From Euonymus europaeus (taxonomy: Eukaryota; Streptophyta; Magnoliopsida; Celastrales; Celastraceae), in the NCBI GenBank assembly GCA_963580455.1, contig OY756965.1, positions 3,484,501 through 3,548,500 of the forward strand: a DNA stretch of 64,000 bases, given 5' to 3'. Made by a program: the position numbers and the translations under genes. The notes below the pieces were generated by a model. That model saw nothing but the letters and a program-made list of their open reading frames with translations. It was not told where the DNA came from and made no database searches. Positions 57,976-64,000 of this stretch are shown piece by piece. Numbering within the stretch: position 1 is the stretch's first letter; each line of letters begins with the position of its first letter.

Positions 57976-58997
57976 TGTTGGAAAAATGGTGGTCAACCAT
58001 TATTTGACCAATAATTATTTACAACTAATTGAGTATTAGTTGAATGTAATTTAGTGGGTTCTAATCTTCAATATCAAGACTAGAGATTTGAGTTAAAAGT
58101 TGTCCAAAACCATTTTTTGGTTGAATGAAAATTGACTCCAAAGTGGTCATGTTAAGCATGATATATTGAGTGCAAAATAATAGAAATGTGGGAATCCCAC
58201 ATTTTAGAATTGTGGGAATCCCACATTTTAGAATTGTGTTGTGGGACTTGAGTTTATAAACCAAAGTGTTGGATGTAAGACTTGGGCCCAATGACACCCA
58301 AGCATTTATGAGGGAGAGAGGCTCTACATAACGGGTTTGGGCTCACTAAAACACACACACGTGTGGGCCTGAGCTTGGGCTTGGGCTTACGTAACCTATC
58401 TGGACTTAATATTTTACACTAGTCCACTACCCAGGTTCGTTGAATGTGGACGTGAGACTTATTCAAAATTTCCATTACGAAATTAATTCAAATTTTCGTT
58501 ACAGTTTTAAATTCGTTTTATTACTGGTCCGTTACAGAATTTATTTGTCGGTTTTTGGTTTCGGTTCTACTATAAATAGTAGCATAGGAATAGAGTAAGG
58601 GACACAACTCTAGAGCCGAAACTCTCTTCCTTCTTCCCAGTCGAATTTCTTCTTCTTTGAGAGAGTGCATTCTATTCTTGGTTCGAACGAGCCTACCGGT
58701 ATACTTGTGTCACCTACCGCTAGAAGGAAGTGTTGTATCTTGGGAGGTGTTTGCCCACTTTAGCATTGACACCGATGGCTGAGACATTTTTACCTTAAAG
58801 CGATTTGCGGTTCACATACCTCACTTTAATCTCGTGTTTGCATTCCGATTCGGTATTTGGTAACTTTGATTGTTCTTACTTTCAATTCTACATATATGAT
58901 ATGTATTGTGTCATGTTTTATTGAATTGTAAAATTCGTTGTATTTCATGTGTTAATCTACTTCATATTCGCATTGTCTTATTTCCAACAATACAACA
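57976..58997 (+). mobile_element. Solo LTR, 1022 bases, with 5-bp target duplication
   Basis: The element starts TGTTGGAAA and ends AATACAACA, with TGTTG..CAACA short inverted ends, and is flanked by tgttg at 57971-57975 and 58998-59002. A TATA box (tataaata, 58571-58578) is followed by a plausible start region. There is no internal retroelement region or second LTR. These are the features of an LTR retrotransposon reduced to one LTR by recombination. The family is not known; size and ends suit a Copia type. Confidence 0.88.
58188..58235. repeat. 24-bp tandem repeat inside the solo LTR
   Basis: Two copies of a unit starting gtgggaatcccacattttag lie in tandem (58188-58211, 58212-58235). Each contains the palindrome tgtgggaatcccaca, so each can fold; a third partial copy (gtgttgtggga) follows. 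This upstream position is typical of LTR enhancer repeats. Confidence 0.9.
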
Positions 58998-59002
58998 TGT
59001 TG

Positions 59003-59743
59003 TTGGTGAAATCTAGCCGGAAGCCAATGCCTTTGTAACGGGTGATGATTTTGGAGGTCACAATTCACAACATGGGAGAGTGAATTCGAATTATGAACAT
59101 TAGTTGCTGATGCAACCGAGGTAGGATAAAGAAACTCAACTTTTAAATTTCATTTGTTGTATTTGTGTGTTTAAGATGTTACTTTGCTGAAAGAGTGAAA
59201 GGAATTAAGGATTTCATTCTGTTTTTAGTTGCTTTTGTCTCTTTCCCTCAAACTTTCTTATTGGAATTTTGGAATGTGGTGAAAAATTCGATGCTGGTTA
59301 GCCCCTAAGTCCTAATAAGCTGTCATTTTATGTCCCCACAACCAACCCAATGCCCGAATGATCAGTCCGAGCCGAGCTGGCCTGGCCCAGCCCAATAGCA
59401 AGGCATAGGTATGAACATGGCCTTTTAAAAAAATCAATTTCCCTACCTTGCTTGTCATAGGGTCAAGGTATAAAGTGCCACCACTGTAATATTTTGAACA
59501 ACTTGATAAAAATTATGTTTTGGAGTCCGGACACAGGGCACACCAACATATCTGTATAGCATCACAATAGTACTAGATGTACATGCTTTGTGGACAAAGA
59601 TTACACAAATATCAGAGGTTTATCAAGGAACAATATAGACTTTTTTCTGTATAATTTTGAACTAGTTGCAGAAATTATTCAATTTCTAACTATCATATTC
59701 ATAGCAAGCCTGCCAAGCCAGCATGGTCAGGAGTCCTGGCATT
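59003..59743. other. Intergenic stretch and SEO 3' flank
   Basis: It is AT-rich with no gene visible. The right-hand part is probably the 3' leader of the minus-strand sieve-element occlusion gene. Confidence 0.5.
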
Positions 59744-62573
59744 TCATTCGTAGACAACAGAAATCTTCATAGGACGGTTACATTTTTCGCAAAGAACGGT
59801 TCCTTCAATCAATTCTTCATCGTATGGAACAACACTGACATGGTTGCAGGGCCCTGGAAGAGGTGGAGGTGGTTCAATGGCAGTTCTAAGTGCACCCAAG
59901 AAGCCTAACTTCCCTACATTCTCTGCCCACTCTGGAAACAAATTTAAGGTTTCCATCAGTTTCTGTCCATGGAGCCTCACAACATCCACGGAGCTCCCTC
60001 TTCCAATTACTGCCCATCCAACGGCTTCATCATCAACGTCTAGCAATGCTGACACCTTTTCGAAAATGTTATCTGTATTACTCGTCTTTCCGATGAATTG
60101 TTGTTTGGATCTTCTCATACACTCCAATCGCAGCCAAAAGAAATATATGCTCGTGAAAGAAAGCAAGCTTTTATTTCTTCCAACATTGATAATGTCTAAA
60201 ATTCTCTTCACATTTTCACTGACATTCCTCTTACCAACAAACACCATCTCAAGCTGCACCCCGGCACTTTTAATTCGCGATACCTTGGCATGGAATTCCT
60301 TGATCCAATCTGGGTTCTCACTTCCGTAAATGCAAATGTTTCTGTCTTCTTCTACCTGATATCAGTTCAAAGTAAGCAATATCAGTACAAAAGCAGTGAT
60401 TTTTAGCTTTTCATTTATTGTCTTACCCATTTAGTTAGTCGAGGGTCAATTTGGTAAGTGATAAGCTGCAGTGTCCAATTCTCTTCTTGCCAAAGTTCTG
60501 TCTCTCTTGACGTTGAGAAGGGATATGCCTTGGCTCCCCAGATCAATACCATATCGATAGCATTTGAGTTGGTGACTGTCCCATTCGAATCTAACACCAC
60601 CATTAGAGGTTGAGTGTTGTAGTTCCATGCTTCTTTTATGTAGTTCACCACAGCATGGTTGAGTAGCCATGGTTGCCGGAGTGAGTACCAGGGCAACAAA
60701 TTGGACAAGAAATGGAAAGTCTCCTTGTCAGCAGCAGTCCACGTATTGGAATTTGACATGGGGATCCATACGACGCCATAACTTCCTTCTAACTTCTTGT
60801 GATGAGGGTGATCATATGTCTGGTGAACAAGCAAAACTAGCTCCTCAAATGGAAGGAGTTCCGGCTTTGAGATCAGAAGTATAACTACCTTGTTTGTTAG
60901 TTCCGATACGTCTACCTGTTTTTGAAACAAAGCAAATGGTTGATAGGTTGCAGAAGTAATTCTATTTTTCTGACCATGAGAAGCTTTGGGATGTTGCTCC
61001 ATTGGACTTATTGTAATGGACAAGTCATTAGTACTTGCTTAGCGGTAATAGTTGCAGTCTTACAGTGATTTCCATATGCAGGTGTTATGGTGCTTCCTGA
61101 AAATATCTTTAGATGCTATCTTGAACCACAAAGCTTATTTCTTTTACTTTTCTGCCTCCTATCTTTAGGGATACAGTACAATTGAAGAAGAATAAATACC
61201 TTTGCTTGAGTGGAGCAATCCTTAAGCGGTAAGTCATCCCTGAGAGCTAGTAATGTGCAAAGGACCTCCTGGTTATCATTGTGGGTCTCCTTAAAAAGGG
61301 TCAAAAGCTTCTCATAGATCTTCTTTTCTGCAATTTAAAACACTGGGAGTCATAACTGATATCATACCCAGTGAAACCCTTCTCATAGATCTTTTCTGCA
61401 TTTCATACCCAATGATTCTGAAGAATTCAACACTAACCCGTATCCTGATGACACAAATCCACCAATCGCCAGAGGAGACTCTGAATGCTGCTCAATCTAC
61501 GTGCCAAACTTGAGAGCTCCCAAGCTGCAATTATAGTTGACTGCGAATACCTGAAAAACAGTAATTTTTTGATTTCACTTGATTGTTAAAATGAATTATT
61601 ATACAACGCCTACCTACTATTCTAACAGTCAAATGGTAAAACTATAAAAGTATTTAGGGTGATCAAAGGGAAAGAACATGCACTTGCTCAGGCTTCAAGG
61701 CTATCAAGTCTAGGAACTGAGAAGAGCATGCTAAGGCACTTCTGGTGACACAGTAAGAGGCAATGTAGATCCAGGACTTTGTGGTGGCTATTGCTTCATT
61801 ATCTAGTTTTAGATGTGCAAATGGCAGGACCTCAAACTTGATAATACACTTTGTCACTTCCAACATATTTTTTGTCAACAAGCTTAGTGCCTTGAATCGA
61901 GGCTTCTCCATGCTTAAGTCGCCAGGGAGCTGTTTAAGCATTACAACTAATGCTGCCAAGGTGTTGTGAGGATATAACTGCATTTGGAGCAAAAATTCAC
62001 CATAGATTGTAGCAAAAGCTGCAAGTACTATCACGACCTTGGCATCCCATCTATAATTTCCAAGCAAATCAAACAAGATCATTGTCTTGGCATGGAAACT
62101 CCCATCACCAGAGCATTTGTAAAGCATCTGTAGCCACAAAAAGTGATTTGAAAAATCGATCAAAATGTGAGAGAGTCAGAGAGAGAATCGGAGAGGAAGA
62201 AAATTACGTGGCGAGAAGTCTCATAGATGGCATGTCCTAGAAGTTCTTTAGATCCAATTACTTCAATGTTGTTTATATCATTTCTTGCCATGCCATCAAC
62301 GTGTAAATCAGAGACCTGAAAATGGAGTCCAAGATGTAGTATCCATCCATATGTAAACATTTGAATCCTGAGAAATCAAGCCAAATAAGGTCTTACCGAT
62401 GATCCAGATGGAGTAGCATAGCATATGATTTTCTCAACGGCATGAAGCAAAAGCTCAGAATCCAGATGACGACCATCAGGGTCATGTGTAAGGAGTAGCT
62501 TCTTTACGAGTATATCTTCATCTAAAGACAATGAGGAATGCAGGAAATTTCTGTCACTTCCAAGCAAGTTCAT
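59744..62573 (-). CDS. Sieve element occlusion protein (SEO family, phloem P-protein)
   Basis: Seven exons, from 5' to 3' 62397-62573, 62208-62315, 61684-62127, 61438-61540, 61200-61327, 60427-60915 and 59744-60355, give 2061 bases (686 residues). SEO proteins form the P-protein filaments and forisomes of sieve elements and help seal wounded phloem. Landmarks are LTHDPDGRHLDSELLLHAVE at the N-terminus (SEO_N), AAWELSSLARRL, the thioredoxin-like central part with SYGVVWIPMSNSN and WGAKAYPFSTSRE, DPRLTKWVEEDRNICIYGS, and the C-terminal GTVLCEKCNRPMKISVVYE (SEO_C). The start is the first ATG after an in-frame stop. The join between exons 3 and 4 has two readings: CAA|gtgcat to gtattcgcag|TCA (used here), or a GC donor two residues different. 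Slightly short for the family, but no defect was seen. Confidence 0.92.
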
Positions 62574-63599
62574 CGCCAAAATGATGTCGACTCTTCAACT
62601 TGTTAAGAAATGCATGCATCAAAATTCTAAATGACCATATTGACACATAAACTCTTATTTATCTAAGAAAAGCTAGAAATACCATCTGTACACTACAGTA
62701 AGCTGGGATAGTGATGGTACCAAATTGTAAACCTGTTCCTTCTAATAAACTCACAAGAAGGCTCAAGAACACAAATTCCAATCGTGATATTGCAACAAGC
62801 AACAATTACAAGGCTTAGAATAATGGACAGTATTTGTACAAATCTTATCTCTATGCTACTAAGAACCCAATTCGGAAAAGAAAAGGGAGTAAAAGAAAAA
62901 GATAAAGAGGTCTTCTTCAACATTTATAGCATATTATTTTGAGTGGGAGGAAAAAAGAGAGTAGGCAAGACAATAAAGAACACTATGCATGCGTCTAGAA
63001 GATCCCTCCTAAATAAGTGCCTCATTGCCAAATGCATGAATTTCTTACATTAAAAATATCATCTAGTCGAAAAGGTTCATCTAAAGATATCATTTAAAAA
63101 CATTCATGTCTTTACAAAAGACTTCCCAAATCAAGTTCTAATTTATGTAATAAAGGATGACTCTTTTGTCAGTATTTGAAGCTAAAATTTATGCTTACAT
63201 TCTGGATAATGTAATTTTTATCACAGATAGACAAGCAGCCTATGATGCTGTAATTGGACATACAATTTATAATGTCAGCATTTTGGTCTCTCGAATAGGA
63301 ATGTCAGCTAGAATCAATAATTTTTTATTAGGAAAAAAATACATATATTTCAACCTTCATTTTGGCATAAAGCATCTTATTCAACCATCACTTGAAAATC
63401 AACCATGGGGTTTGCTTCCAGTTATGTCAAAGGCATCTGGAGCAAAAACTTTATTGTAGAAACATAATCATATTACTCTAAAAGTTTGAAGTCTAATAAT
63501 AATATGGGGACCAAGACCAATTATCCTCTTTCCAAAGCCTGGAGTCCTATTACTCCATTTTTTGTTTTTTGGTTATTGGTTAACAAAAATCCTTTTTAA
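62574..63599. other. SEO upstream region and unassigned DNA
   Basis: The first few hundred bases should hold the SEO promoter. A 100-codon ATG frame at 63157-63459 on the plus strand (it starts MTLLSVFEAKIYAYI) has no motif I recognise; it lies next to the P450 relic but does not read as P450. Confidence 0.4.
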
Positions 63600-64000
63600 A
63601 TTCGCTTCAATCAACACGATCTCTTGTCAAGGCTCATCAATGAAGAATACCTGGAACACAAGTTTCTTAGAGGTTTCTGTTTAAGTTTCATTCTTGCAGG
63701 AAGAGACACAACTTCAGTGGGCATTAGCATGGTTTTTCTGACTAATCAATGAAAACCCAGAAGGCGAAACCAAAATCCTCAACGACAAACAAAATCTCAA
63801 CTGGTCAAATATCAAACACATTGTGTTCACTCTAGAAGAACTGAAGAACATGGTGTACCTCCAAGCAGCATTATCCGAATCTTTGAGACTATACGTCTAT
63901 ACCCTTCCGTGCCAATTGAAATGAAGTCAGTCCTTGAAGACGATGTGCTTCCCGATGGCTGCATAGTTCAAAAGGGTGCTCGAATCTTCCATTGCATAGT
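63600..64000 (+). pseudogene. CYP86-like cytochrome P450 relic, cut by the window end
   Basis: Frames read HDLLSRLINEEYLEHKFL, then FILAGRDTTSVG (the I-helix AGxDT motif), and after a shift LINENPEGETKILNDKQN, LEELKNMVYLQAALSESLRL (the K-helix ExxR) and PSVPIEMKSVLEDDVLPDG. This order and wording fit the CYP86 clan of fatty-acid omega-hydroxylases. Defects visible are an extra G after ACTTCAGTGG near 63720, a TGA where a Trp codon is expected shortly after, and an 8-base duplication (ctatacgt at 63889-63896) that breaks ESLRLYP. The heme-binding end would lie beyond the window. Confidence 0.85.

Noticed and set aside
1..64000. CRISPR arrays, operons, riboswitches or prokaryotic islands
   Set aside because: The window is plant nuclear DNA with spliced genes; the short tandem repeats present are microsatellites or element duplications, not spaced arrays.

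Overview
This window looks like nuclear DNA of a dicot-type flowering plant. It is strongly AT-rich, its genes are widely spaced with many introns, and the proteins match plant families: an Arp2/3 subunit, a TERMINAL EAR1-like RNA-binding protein, a sieve-element occlusion protein and a pectate lyase. Short plant MITEs and retroposons are dense between the genes. I cannot name the species.

Layout. 1-6,000: a leader-like segment, an apparently intact PIF/Harbinger DNA transposon (Myb/SANT-like gene at 1434-2427, DDE transposase at 2605-3983), then exon-like scraps, a LINE tail and a Helitron-like 3' end. 6,000-9,660: no recognised gene. 10,797-13,366 (+): an RCC1-repeat gene with two GC-AG introns. 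13,400-21,600: a gene desert of datable insertions: a tRNA-derived SINE with a 17-bp target duplication, two MITEs, a truncated LINE with a 15-bp duplication, and members of a dispersed repeat. 21,685-23,377 (+): pectate lyase. 25,016-29,402 (-): CCT epsilon. 31,212-31,532 (+): a small secreted protein with a GPI-like tail. 32,720-38,468 (-): ARP3. 38,500-45,900: repeats, including a foldback element, a Harbinger-like relic and two MITEs. 45,963-48,305 (+): TERMINAL EAR1-like gene. 48,743-48,990: Stowaway-like MITE. 49,573-50,021: a cluster of ACGT boxes in front of no recognisable gene. 52,669-53,720 (-): broken MULE transposase with an OTU domain. 54,260-54,600: Ty3/gypsy relic. 57,976-58,997: solo LTR with a 5-bp duplication. 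59,744-62,573 (-): sieve-element occlusion gene. 63,600-64,000 (+): broken CYP86-like P450, running off the window.

The host genes do not form a pathway or operon. They serve separate roles: protein folding (CCT5), actin branching (ARP3), RNA-based meristem regulation (TEL), pectin remodelling, phloem sealing and an RCC1-type scaffold. Exon structures were built by matching splice sites and reading frames; every complete gene sums to whole codons. The strongest points for a second look are the intact Harbinger gene pair, the paired GC-AG introns, the retroposons with perfect target duplications, the OTU-bearing MULE relic and the inverted ACGT-box pair. I did not find a clearly new biological system.
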